From positions 2,434,666-2,498,665 of the forward strand of contig KV440964.1 in the NCBI GenBank assembly GCA_001636495.1: DNA of 64,000 nucleotides, given 5' to 3'. This stretch comes from Sutcliffiella horikoshii. GTDB taxonomy: Bacteria; Bacillota; Bacilli; Bacillales; Bacillaceae_I. Under the pieces are notes generated by a model, which saw only the letters and a list, made by a program, of their open reading frames with translations, ran no database searches and was not told the DNA's origin. Below are positions 26,646-34,785 of this stretch, piece by piece. Both the position numbers and the translations under genes were made by a program. Position 1 is the stretch's first letter. Every line of letters begins with the position of its first letter.

Positions 26646-27281
26646 ATGTTTAGGAGAATGTATGGCAGACCTAGACATTTATCATATAATCGCAACATGT
26701 CTTTATTAAATCAGCTTCCTTTCTTAAACAACATTCTGCCTAACGGTAATGGTGGAGGAATGCAAGGGATGTTCCCTCAGCAGTTTATGGGTGGAGGCTG
26801 GATGAACCAACAGGGAATGGCTCCAAACTACATGAATACGATGCCCTTTTCAGGAGGAAATGTTCCATCTTCAGGCTTTCCTTTTAATATGATGAATCAG
26901 ATGGGACAAAATGCATATCCACCAAATATGCAAATGGGTGGGGGAGGTCAGAATCCCTATCCGCAAGGCATGCAGATGGGGGGAATGGGGCAAAATGGAT
27001 TCCCTTTAGGAATGCAGATGCCTGGAATGGCTCAGGGTGGAGGCTCGAATGGAGGGTTAATGCCAAACCAGATGGGCATGCCATTTATGAATCCATATCC
27101 GACGCAGTCACAATCAGCTAAACAGCAAACATCTCAGGTGAATTCTTTTATGAATCAATTCAAAGGTCAAGACGGGAATGTGGATATGAAAAAAATGATG
27201 GATACTGCGGGTCAGATGATGAATACAGTGAACCAGTTGAATAACATGTTCAAAGGTATTGCAGCTACGTTTAAAGCATAG
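26646..27281 (+). CDS. yppG: YppG family spore coat-associated protein
   Basis: A 211-residue Met/Gly/Gln/Asn-rich protein. It starts MFRRMYGRPRHLSYNR and has repeats such as NPYPQGMQMGG and FPLGMQMPG between about residues 85 and 145. A conserved C-terminal segment (VNSFMNQFKGQDGNVDMKKMMDTAGQMMNTVNQLNNMFKG) characterises the YppG family. RBS is AGAGGAGGGG. The sigma-K-type promoter upstream fits late mother-cell expression, and YppG is known as a coat-associated protein in B. subtilis. The low-complexity middle resembles that of the CotD protein near 35 kb. Confidence 0.8.
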   Translation: MFRRMYGRPRHLSYNRNMSLLNQLPFLNNILPNGNGGGMQGMFPQQFMGGGWMNQQGMAPNYMNTMPFSGGNVPSSGFPFNMMNQMGQNAYPPNMQMGGGGQNPYPQGMQMGGMGQNGFPLGMQMPGMAQGGGSNGGLMPNQMGMPFMNPYPTQSQSAKQQTSQVNSFMNQFKGQDGNVDMKKMMDTAGQMMNTVNQLNNMFKGIAATFKA

Positions 27282-27298
27282 ATGTTTTGATCCTGACG

Positions 27299-27330
27299 AA
27301 AAGATGCCCTGAAAAAGGCATCTTTTTATT
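27299..27330. terminator. Bidirectional terminator after yppG
   Basis: AAGATGCC pairs with GGCATCTT around CTGAAAAA, followed by TTTATT; it also serves the convergent small gene. Confidence 0.85.
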
Positions 27331-27520
27331 TGTGGTAATCACCCTTAGGTTCCTGTTCAAAGAAGAAGTTGTCAAGCTGTTCTTCTTCTTGGTGGTTGAG
27401 GGATGAACTGTAATATGGATTTTCGTCTTTTTGTTTATCATCAAGATTCGTTTTAATTACCAATGAAGGCGAAGTGGATGGACTTGCGTACACTTTTTTA
27501 TAGGGTTCTTTACTCATCAT
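27326..27520 (-). CDS. Small acidic hypothetical protein
   Basis: A 64-residue (or 63, from the second ATG at 27517) hydrophilic protein, MMSKEPYKKVYASPS..., with a Gln/Glu-rich end (NHQEEEQLDNFFFEQEPKGDYHK). The AGGAGG core at 27526-27531 is 5 bases from the first ATG and 8 from the second, so the second may be the true start. No signal, membrane segment or known family is recognised. Neighbours suggest a sporulation link. Confidence 0.6.
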   Translation of the reverse strand: MMSKEPYKKVYASPSTSPSLVIKTNLDDKQKDENPYYSSSLNHQEEEQLDNFFFEQEPKGDYHK

Positions 27521-27654
27521 GTACACCTCCTAGAGTATATCCTGTGCCTACATAAGAAAATTATGTAGAACATAGGTTGAAATTCATTTCCAAACATAAA
27601 ATCAAACGCTTCTATCCAAGCTAATAAGGAAATGTATGAAAGGGAGGCAATGTC

Positions 27655-27804
27655 ATGACAAACAAAAATGATAACAGAGAACGTAAAAATAAATACCCTA
27701 ATAACCAACACAGAGAAGAAACGGCTAAAGAGATGGCAAGCATTCAGATGGACTCCACACCTGAAGAAAATGCAAAATATGGTTCCAAATCACATAAAAA
27801 CTAA
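27655..27804 (+). CDS. Small SASP-like hydrophilic protein
   Basis: A 49-residue protein (MTNKNDNRERKNKYPNNQHREE..., ending KYGSKSHKN), very rich in Asn, Lys and Glu, with no Cys or Trp. AAAGGGAGG gives a strong RBS, and a clear terminator follows 8 bp after the stop. Composition and neighbourhood resemble minor small acid-soluble spore proteins, but I cannot match it to a named one. Confidence 0.65.
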   Translation: MTNKNDNRERKNKYPNNQHREETAKEMASIQMDSTPEENAKYGSKSHKN

Positions 27805-27811
27805 CATGCAA

Positions 27812-27847
27812 AAACAACGCAGCTGGTCTTCTGCGTTGTTTTTGTTT
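27812..27847. terminator. Bidirectional terminator before hsp20
   Basis: AAACAACGCA pairs with TGCGTTGTTT around a 10-nt loop, followed by TTTGTTTTT; it lies between convergent genes. Confidence 0.85.
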
Positions 27848-27866
27848 TTAGCTCGGAATCCGATAA

Positions 27867-28331
27867 CTAATCCCCAATATTGATTTGTTTAATGTTTTTC
27901 TTAGGTATACGGATTTGCAAAAGACCATCACGGTAATTTGCCTGTAAAGCATGCAATTTCACGTAAGCGGGTACAGGGATAGTGCGTTTAGATTCCTTCA
28001 TCGAATAGCTATTGCTTACAAATTGAGAAGTGGTATCTATTGTTTCCAGTTGTTCTTCATTCTTTACCGAGATGGTTAAATACCTGTCAAAGGTTTCAAT
28101 ACTAATCTGTTCCTTTTTTACTCCCGGAAGCTTGCAGCTTACAATAAACTCTCCCGAAGTTTCCCTTGTTTCTACTGGTAGGGTAGCGTCTGCAAAGGTA
28201 TTCCCGAATATATCATCCATTTGCTGCAACATACCTTTTATTGGGGAACTACGGAAAAAAGCATCAATGGACGTCATAAGGTTGTTTTGGGAAGGTCTTT
28301 TTTGTGGAAGCTTATCCTGTTCATCTTTCAT
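27867..28331 (-). CDS. Hsp20/alpha-crystallin family protein
   Basis: A 154-residue small heat-shock-type protein. The alpha-crystallin domain spans about residues 52-150, with the signature GEFIVSCKLPGVKKEQISIE and RYLTISVKNE, and a hydrophobic C-terminal IRIP motif. An N-terminal arm of about 50 residues is charged. Bacillus has coat-associated members (CotM, CotP), and the neighbourhood is sporulation-rich, so a spore role is possible, but the sequence alone does not decide it. RBS AGAAAGGAG precedes ATG. Confidence 0.85.
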   Translation of the reverse strand: MKDEQDKLPQKRPSQNNLMTSIDAFFRSSPIKGMLQQMDDIFGNTFADATLPVETRETSGEFIVSCKLPGVKKEQISIETFDRYLTISVKNEEQLETIDTTSQFVSNSYSMKESKRTIPVPAYVKLHALQANYRDGLLQIRIPKKNIKQINIGD

Positions 28332-28486
28332 GGAATTGCTCCTTTCTTGCTCTTTATCATTACTATATTGAACCAGGTCTAGATGGGTTACATTTTTAAT
28401 GATGGAGGAATCGACAAAATTTTCATGGTAAGCGCGTACAATCTATGATATTTTTGGAATTAAGAAGTTAAAAAAGGAAGTTTGTT

Positions 28487-30409
28487 ATGCAGTTATTAAA
28501 AAATACATATTTTTTAAAAGTACTGAAAGTTGTTTTTCCGTTAACCATCTTAATTGTTTTATATATTGAAGGAAAAAAACAAATTCAATCCATTAATATG
28601 GCACTGGTAATGGAAAAGATAAGGGATATCGGATTTTTCTCTTTTACTTGGCTTGTGATTTTAGGGTTTTTGGCGGTTTCTACCATGATATTTTACGATC
28701 TATACGTCGCTCGGAAATTGAAGTTGAATATACGCGCAAACAAGCTGGCCGTGTACGGTTTCTCTTCCAATTCCTTTGCAAATTTCATGGGTTTTGGTGG
28801 ATTTGCAGGAGTAGGGTTAAGAACGATGTATTATCGGAAATATACAAGGGATTTTTCTGTTTTGTTGAAAAGTGTTACGATCATTCTTCCTTACATGCTC
28901 TGCGGTCTATCAATATTTGCTTGGTGGATCGTCCTTTATGAATGGTCAAACCCTACTTTGCTTTTAGCGTATCCTATTTTAAAATTGCCTCTTCTCATCA
29001 TGAGCGGCTATTTGTTCTTTATCGTAATAGCAAGCCATTTCACAAAAAGCTTGCAAACAAGACATCAGCTTATGCTGATAGTCGTTTCCATCTTGGAATG
29101 GGTTTTCGCTGGAATCGTGTTCTGGCAGACATCTGTTCTGTTGAATGTCGACGTTCCTGTAGTCATTACCTTCACTCTTTTCTTTATGGCAGCCATTGCA
29201 GGTGTATTAAGTACAGTGCCTGGTGGTGTAGGAGCTTTTGATTTTGTCGTTCTGGTCGGATTCGCTTCTTTTGGAGTATATGAGGAGAAACTGGTGGCAC
29301 TGCTTCTATTGTATCGGTTAGTTTACTATGTAATACCTTTTCTCATAAGTATCGTTTTTTTCTTATACTTCATGTTCAAGGAGAAAGCATGGAAATCACT
29401 GCTGCCGGAAAGACGATCGTGGGCGGTGCTATGCCATCGGACCCTTTCTATCTGGGTACTTATTGTGGGTGTATTATTAGTATTGTTTCCGGTCATTCCT
29501 GCAATCGTCCGCAAAATAAGCATTGCGAATGAATTCCTATCCTTGGAAATGATGCAAATCTCCCATCAGTTTTCTATTACGATAGGGATTACATTACTTG
29601 TTTTAGCTAGAGCGATTGAGGATAGGGTTAAGAGGGCTTATTATTTTACCTTTTTCATTCTTGCTTTTGGAATACTAGTAAGTATTTCGAAAGGGTTCCA
29701 TTTCTGGGAAGCGGTTCTTTTACTTGTCGCGATGCTACTATTGTATTTTTCAAGAAAGCTCTTTTATCGAAAAAGCAGTCAATATACTTTTGTAAAAGGA
29801 CTTATTGACGGTATCATCCTATTAGCTATTGCATTGATTTATGTAATCGTGGGTTCGTTGCAAATCTCTTATATACAAAGAATTGTACCCAAGAGGCTCG
29901 AAGACCTTTTTTCTCTTGATACACAATCGTTGTTGCAAGACGTTGGTTTCGGTGTGCTTTTGGCAATTGTGCTTATATATTTTGGTTTGTTTTTCAAAAG
30001 GTGGAAAGGCACCGCAACTTTATTTAAGGCGGTTTCCAAAAGAAGCAATCATCTTCCACGTCCACTTTTTCAACATAAAGCAATGTATGTCTATTCCTCT
30101 GATCAAGGGAATATCTATTATCAGAAATGGATGGATAATCTTATTGTGATGGAAAGGATAGAATTGGAGCCGGATTCACACTTACAGAGTGTCTTTTTAT
30201 GTCAGAAGTTTGAAAATGAGATGGATAGATACGGTTTTATCGTCATTGTTCCAAGTATTAATAAAGAGGAGATACCTACTTTTATTGATGCCGGGTTTCA
30301 GATAATTAAAGAGGATGAAACAGTCTATGCTTTATCGAATAATGTTCCGCAAATTGTCGCAAAAACCAATATAAAATGGTTAAATCGTATCGTGAATAAA
30401 ATGACCTGA
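28487..30409 (+). CDS. MprF-like multi-pass membrane protein with a shortened C-terminal domain
   Basis: A 640-residue protein. The first roughly 510 residues contain about 13-14 hydrophobic helices and align with the MprF flippase region: LKVVFPLTILIVLYIEGKK, MGFGGFAGVGLRTMYYRKYTRD and VPGGVGAFDFVVLVGFASFGV. The soluble end (about 515-640; YVYSSDQGNIYYQKWMDNLIVMERI...) corresponds only to the start of the synthase domain. The large second half of the GNAT-like lysyl-phosphatidylglycerol synthase of full-length MprF (about 850 residues in B. subtilis) is absent. Aminoacylation is therefore doubtful, and it may act only as a lipid flippase or regulator. No neighbouring operon partner. Confidence 0.75.
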   Translation: MQLLKNTYFLKVLKVVFPLTILIVLYIEGKKQIQSINMALVMEKIRDIGFFSFTWLVILGFLAVSTMIFYDLYVARKLKLNIRANKLAVYGFSSNSFANFMGFGGFAGVGLRTMYYRKYTRDFSVLLKSVTIILPYMLCGLSIFAWWIVLYEWSNPTLLLAYPILKLPLLIMSGYLFFIVIASHFTKSLQTRHQLMLIVVSILEWVFAGIVFWQTSVLLNVDVPVVITFTLFFMAAIAGVLSTVPGGVGAFDFVVLVGFASFGVYEEKLVALLLLYRLVYYVIPFLISIVFFLYFMFKEKAWKSLLPERRSWAVLCHRTLSIWVLIVGVLLVLFPVIPAIVRKISIANEFLSLEMMQISHQFSITIGITLLVLARAIEDRVKRAYYFTFFILAFGILVSISKGFHFWEAVLLLVAMLLLYFSRKLFYRKSSQYTFVKGLIDGIILLAIALIYVIVGSLQISYIQRIVPKRLEDLFSLDTQSLLQDVGFGVLLAIVLIYFGLFFKRWKGTATLFKAVSKRSNHLPRPLFQHKAMYVYSSDQGNIYYQKWMDNLIVMERIELEPDSHLQSVFLCQKFENEMDRYGFIVIVPSINKEEIPTFIDAGFQIIKEDETVYALSNNVPQIVAKTNIKWLNRIVNKMT

Positions 30410-30573
30410 AGCATGCTTTTTCACTGGATATATGTTATAATTTAATGGAAGAGATTGTATGACGAGGATGCTTTTTTTATTTTTTTCTTATTTTTTCCTC
30501 GTAAATTGGAATACTAAGAGTATATTAGTGAGGATAAACTGCGCCCCACCTCAACAGATAGGAGAGTGGTACT

Positions 30574-30786
30574 ATGGCTTTTGGAAGAAGAGAAGTTGAA
30601 GAAATCGTTACTGAGGAAACGAAAGTATGGGTATGTGAATCAGAGGATTGCAACGGCTGGATGAGAGATAACTTCAAGAACAGTGAGATCGAAGTCCCTA
30701 CCTGCCCTTTATGCCAAAGCGGCATGACACAATCCACCAAAGTCTTAGCAGTCATCAACAACTATAGTCAAAATCAGAAGATGTAA
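30574..30786 (+). CDS. Cold-inducible YdjO family protein
   Basis: A 70-residue protein with two Cys pairs: CESEDC (residues about 21-26) and CPLC (about 47-50), together a likely zinc ribbon. The pattern KVWVCESEDCNGWMRDNF...CPLCQSGM matches the YdjO cold-inducible family. A TATAAT-like box at 30436-30441 would give a leader of about 130 nt that contains a pyrimidine-rich hairpin loop, reminiscent of cold-shock leaders. RBS is AGGAGAG. Terminator follows. Confidence 0.75.
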   Translation: MAFGRREVEEIVTEETKVWVCESEDCNGWMRDNFKNSEIEVPTCPLCQSGMTQSTKVLAVINNYSQNQKM

Positions 30787-30803
30787 ATACATTACCAGAT
30801 AGG

Positions 30804-30842
30804 AAAACCAAGTGCTGAACAAGTGCTTGGTTTTTCTTTTTT
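30804..30842 (+). terminator. Intrinsic terminator of the ydjO-like gene
   Basis: AAAACCAAG pairs with CTTGGTTTT around a 13-nt loop, then TTCTTTTTT. Confidence 0.75.
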
Positions 30843-30847
30843 AGACT

Positions 30848-30876
30848 TTACGAACCGAACGCTTATTCGATAAAAT
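30848..30876 (+). promoter_or_regulatory. mrfAB promoter with a LexA-type box
   Basis: TAAAAT (30871-30876) and a weak TTACGA (30848-30853) are 17 bp apart. CGAACGCTTATTCG at 30856-30869 lies in the spacer and matches the Bacillus LexA consensus CGAAC-N4-GTTCG at 9 of 10 defined positions. This position would block polymerase if bound. SOS control is inferred, not shown. Confidence 0.55.
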
Positions 30877-30901
30877 AGAATGTAGACAATGAGGTGAGCG
30901 T

Positions 30902-33169
30902 ATGAAATGGAGAAAAACGATTTATGAAGTCATTGATTGGATGAAAAGGGAAGAGTCGATAGCTAAAAATATTGTTCATTGGGAAACGGTCCCGCCAAAA
31001 GAAGCGCAATCCGTTCCGTTCCCTGAAGAGATAGACCAGAGACTGTTACATTCATTGACCAACAGGGGGATTTCCTCTCTATATACACATCAGGCAGCTG
31101 CTTTTGACGCAGCCATCCATAAAAGGCACTTTGTAGCAGTCACTCCGACTGCATCTGGAAAAACGTTGTGCTACAATCTGCCTGTGCTTCAAAAGATTGT
31201 CCAGAACAATGATGCTCGTGCACTTTATCTATTTCCTACCAAAGCACTTGCACAAGATCAGAAAAGTGAATTGAACGAAATCATCACACAGATGGGTGTT
31301 CCAATCAACAGCTATACATATGACGGGGATACTGCGCCGACGATTAGACAAAAGGTAAGAAAAGCAGGGCATGTCGTTATTACAAATCCTGATATGTTAC
31401 ATTCCGCCATTTTGCCACATCACACCAAATGGGTTTCCCTCTTTGAAAACCTGGAATACATCGTGATAGATGAACTGCATACCTACAGGGGCGTTTTTGG
31501 CAGCCATGTAGCAAATGTAATCAGGAGACTGAAGCGGATCTGCAATTTTTATGGTAGCAATCCAACATTCATTTGTACCTCTGCCACAATAGCGAATCCA
31601 AAGGAATTGGCAGAAGAGCTAACTGGAGAAAACTTTGAACTGATTAACAATAATGGGGCACCATCGAGTAAGAAGCATATTGTTTTCTATAATCCGCCAA
31701 TCGTCAATAAGCCACTCAATATAAGAAGGAGTGCCACATTGGAAGTAAGAAAGCTAGCGGCTGAATTCCTACAGGAAAAAATTCAGACCATTGTGTTCGC
31801 CAAGAGCAGGGTCAGGGTAGAAATTCTATTGACCTATTTGAAAGAGCTTGTAAAGGATCAGCTTGGGGAAAAGTCCATTCAGGGATATCGTGGGGGCTAT
31901 TTACCCACACAACGTAGAGCGATTGAAAAGGGTTTGAGAAATGGAGAGATTTACGGTGTCATCAGCACAAATGCACTTGAGCTGGGTGTTGATATAGGGC
32001 AGCTGCAGGTATGTATCATGACAGGTTATCCAGGAACGATTGCAAGTGCATGGCAGCAGGCGGGACGTGCAGGAAGAAGACAGGGGGAGGCTGTCATTGT
32101 GATGGTTGCGAGTTCAAACCCTCTTGACCAGTATGTCATCCAGCATCCTGAATTTTTCCTGAAAAGCAATCCCGAATCAGCCAGAATCAATCCGAATAAT
32201 CTCATTATCCTTGTGGATCACATTAAATGTGCCGCCTATGAACTGCCATTTAAACAAGGTGATACATTTGATGGTGTGGAGCTGGAAGATATTCTTGACT
32301 ATTTGACGGAAGAGAGGGTCCTCCATGAAAACAACGGGAAGTGGCATTGGATGAATGATGCTTTTCCAGCACATAACATCAGTCTCCGATCAGCCTCTCA
32401 GGAAAATGTCATTATTGTCGATCAGAGCTCTGAACCGGCAAATAAAGTGATTGGAGAAATGGACCGTTTCAGCTCGATGACTCTGCTTCATGATGAGGCC
32501 ATCTATCTTCATCAAGGAGTACAATATCAAGTGGAGAAGCTGGATTGGGAAGAAAAGAAGGCGTTTGTAAGGGAAGTGAATGTCGACTACTTTACCGATG
32601 CAAATCTTGCGGTTTCCTTGGACGTTTTGGAAGTGGACAAGCAGATGGATTATACAGCCGGCACCATTTCTTACGGGGATGTTTCTGTCAGGGCGATGGC
32701 TACCATTTTCAAGAAAATTAAATTTGAAACGCATGAAAACATCGGTTCAGGGCCGATTTATCTGCCTGAAGAAGAGCTGCAGACCAGTGCAACATGGATA
32801 ACGTTGGAGGAGGAAATCACCCAAAGCCTAAAAGGCGATGATTTGGAAAAAAGTTTGCTAGGCATCGCTCATGCTTTGAAGCATGTTGCTCCTCTATTGT
32901 TGATGTGTGAGCCGATGGACGTGCAGGTAGTCCCACAAGTCAAGTCTACCCACGATGAAAAGCCAGTGGTATATTTTTATGACCGCTATCCAGGTGGGGT
33001 AGGTCTAAGCGAAAAAGCGTATTCTCATATAAATGAATTACTCAATAGAGCAAGCGAACTGATTGGAAGCTGTCCATGCCGCTCTGGATGTCCATCGTGT
33101 ATTGGTGCAGACTATCCGGATGAGGATTCCAAACAGTTGGCATTATCACTTCTTCAACAGCTTGTGTAA
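30902..33169 (+). CDS. mrfA: DEAD/DEAH-box DNA repair helicase MrfA (YprA)
   Basis: A 755-residue superfamily 2 helicase. It has Walker A in TPTASGKTLCYN (near residue 82), motif II VIDELHTYRG, motif III TSATIANP and motif VI QQAGRAGRRQGEA. A C-terminal MZB domain carries four Cys (CPCRSGCPSC), probably a zinc site. In B. subtilis MrfA works with MrfB in repair of mitomycin C lesions independently of UvrABC. The gene pair is preserved here (14 bp apart), and the LexA-type box upstream fits a damage-response role. The start codon follows GAGGTGAGCGT. Confidence 0.92.
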   Translation: MKWRKTIYEVIDWMKREESIAKNIVHWETVPPKEAQSVPFPEEIDQRLLHSLTNRGISSLYTHQAAAFDAAIHKRHFVAVTPTASGKTLCYNLPVLQKIVQNNDARALYLFPTKALAQDQKSELNEIITQMGVPINSYTYDGDTAPTIRQKVRKAGHVVITNPDMLHSAILPHHTKWVSLFENLEYIVIDELHTYRGVFGSHVANVIRRLKRICNFYGSNPTFICTSATIANPKELAEELTGENFELINNNGAPSSKKHIVFYNPPIVNKPLNIRRSATLEVRKLAAEFLQEKIQTIVFAKSRVRVEILLTYLKELVKDQLGEKSIQGYRGGYLPTQRRAIEKGLRNGEIYGVISTNALELGVDIGQLQVCIMTGYPGTIASAWQQAGRAGRRQGEAVIVMVASSNPLDQYVIQHPEFFLKSNPESARINPNNLIILVDHIKCAAYELPFKQGDTFDGVELEDILDYLTEERVLHENNGKWHWMNDAFPAHNISLRSASQENVIIVDQSSEPANKVIGEMDRFSSMTLLHDEAIYLHQGVQYQVEKLDWEEKKAFVREVNVDYFTDANLAVSLDVLEVDKQMDYTAGTISYGDVSVRAMATIFKKIKFETHENIGSGPIYLPEEELQTSATWITLEEEITQSLKGDDLEKSLLGIAHALKHVAPLLLMCEPMDVQVVPQVKSTHDEKPVVYFYDRYPGGVGLSEKAYSHINELLNRASELIGSCPCRSGCPSCIGADYPDEDSKQLALSLLQQLV

Positions 33170-33183
33170 AGTGGGGTGAAAAA

Positions 33184-34446
33184 ATGAGCATGAAGAATAA
33201 ATTGAAAAGGATGAAGAAACATCTACAATCTGATTCCTCCCAATCAACTGAGAGTGAAGTAGCACAACCAAATGAGGATTCTACGTCCAGTCAGATCGAA
33301 ATACCAAATCTGAAAGAGTGGGAATCTTTTGGAGCTAAGCCATACTATGCCAATGGGGAGTATTGTTTCATTCGTGAAGTGGCGTATGATCTGGACTTTC
33401 GGCATGGAAAGTATAGGCTCGGGGAACTTTTGCCGGTGATGGAAGAGTGGCAGGCATCGGGTGTGGAGCATCCTTTATCTGCAAAAGGCCATCATGCTTC
33501 AGACTTATTCTTTTTTGATACGGAAACTACCGGATTGAGTGGAGGAACGGGAACCACTATATTCCTTCTTGGATATGCCAGGGTATTAAAAGATAAAGTA
33601 ATCGTTAGGCAACACTTGCTTCCAGGCCCGGGTAACGAAGTCGCGCTTTATCAAAGTTTTCTAGAAGAAGTAGATTACACAACATTAGTCACTTATAATG
33701 GAAAGGCATTTGATTGGCCACAAGTTAGGACACGTCACACTCTAATAAGAGAGCATGTCCCGAAACTTCCTTCCTTCGGCCATTATGATCTTCTGCATGC
33801 TTCAAGAAGGCTTTGGAAAAGTAAAATGGAATCAGTTAGGCTTGCAAATGTAGAGAAGGAGATTTTGGGCATTCAACGTAAGGATGACGTACCTGGTTTT
33901 TTGGCCCCTATGATTTATTTTGATTTTGTAAAGACACATGAAATGCAGGGAATTAAAGGTGTGCTTAAACACAATGAATGGGATGTGCTCACCCTTATTA
34001 CCTTGTACGCCCATTTATCAAAGCTCCTTTTGGTGAGGAACAAGGAAAGAAACAAAGAGGAAGAGTATGAGGTAGGGCGCTGGTATGATGCATTGGGAGA
34101 AAAGGCAGCGGCAGCGACAATATATAAGAACATACTCGATTCTTCTTGGGAGGCAACCTTTAAATTGGGGATGATGAAGAAACAAGAGCAAAATTACGAA
34201 GAAGCAAAAAGGTTGTTCCTCCAATGCTATCAACATGATGATAATCTACAAAAGGAAGAAGCTGGGATTGAATTGGCGAAAATCCTCGAGCATAGGGACA
34301 AAGACTTATCGCTTGCTTTGTTTTATACGCAAAAGTCCATGGATTTCTACATGGAAAAGAATAAGGGTTTCTTGAAAAACAAGCCTTCCATTTTAGCTGA
34401 TTTTGAAAAGAGAATGAAACGATTGCAAAGAAAATTAAATAAATGA
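33184..34446 (+). CDS. mrfB: DNA repair exonuclease MrfB (YprB)
   Basis: A 420-residue protein. The DnaQ/RNase H-like exonuclease domain spans about 90-275, with FFDTETTGLSGG holding the first catalytic Asp and Glu, TYNGKAFDWPQ, and HNEWDVLTL with the terminal Asp. A helical TPR-like region (about 300-420; KLGMMKKQEQNYEEAKRLF) follows. It is the partner of MrfA in mitomycin C repair. It begins 14 bp after mrfA with GTGGGG as RBS; an N-terminal charged stretch of about 40 residues appears disordered. Confidence 0.9.
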   Translation: MSMKNKLKRMKKHLQSDSSQSTESEVAQPNEDSTSSQIEIPNLKEWESFGAKPYYANGEYCFIREVAYDLDFRHGKYRLGELLPVMEEWQASGVEHPLSAKGHHASDLFFFDTETTGLSGGTGTTIFLLGYARVLKDKVIVRQHLLPGPGNEVALYQSFLEEVDYTTLVTYNGKAFDWPQVRTRHTLIREHVPKLPSFGHYDLLHASRRLWKSKMESVRLANVEKEILGIQRKDDVPGFLAPMIYFDFVKTHEMQGIKGVLKHNEWDVLTLITLYAHLSKLLLVRNKERNKEEEYEVGRWYDALGEKAAAATIYKNILDSSWEATFKLGMMKKQEQNYEEAKRLFLQCYQHDDNLQKEEAGIELAKILEHRDKDLSLALFYTQKSMDFYMEKNKGFLKNKPSILADFEKRMKRLQRKLNK

Positions 34447-34487
34447 AGTTTTTTTCACATTTTGTCCAAATTTCTGTAAAACATATA

Positions 34488-34516
34488 TTGTCAACGTGCT
34501 TTTTACCATGTAAAAT
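34488..34516 (+). promoter_or_regulatory. Candidate sigma-A promoter in the mrfB-cotD gap
   Basis: TTGTCA (34488-34493), 17 bp, TAAAAT (34511-34516). It points at a 32-codon frame at 34568. Confidence 0.55.
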
Positions 34517-34567
34517 TAACAATTGTGAATGGCAAAACTACTTTAGAAATATGGGAGAGAGAGCACG

Positions 34568-34666
34568 TTGTCTAGATTTATTTTATGCTTGTTTTTTGTG
34601 GTTATCGGTCTCACGTTATTTGGGCTTTCCAATTTAAAGGATAATATTTATACGATTTTACTATAA
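34568..34666 (+). CDS. Tiny single-membrane-helix peptide
   Basis: A 32-codon frame starting TTG: MSRFILCLFFVVIGLTLFG followed by a short polar segment and ILL. It consists essentially of one membrane helix. GGGAGAGAG lies 8-16 bases upstream and a good promoter about 50 bp before that. It resembles the small membrane peptides found in Bacillus spores and stress responses, but no family is recognised, and the TTG start lowers confidence. Confidence 0.4.
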   Translation: MSRFILCLFFVVIGLTLFGLSNLKDNIYTILL

Positions 34667-34716
34667 AAATGGTAGGCAAATGTATATATCTTGTGAAAAT
34701 AGGTGTTTGTATTAGT

Positions 34717-34744
34717 ACATGTACCTCACTTCTTTCATAGTTTG
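34717..34744 (+). promoter_or_regulatory. Candidate sigma-K promoter of cotD
   Basis: AC at 34717-34718, a 17-bp spacer and CATAGTTTG at 34736-34744 fit sigma-K (one mismatch at the last -10 base). The cotD gene of B. subtilis is known to be transcribed by sigma-K. Confidence 0.5.
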
Positions 34745-34785
34745 TTAATGTAAAGAGAAAAACAAATTGAAAGGAGATCAAGAGT

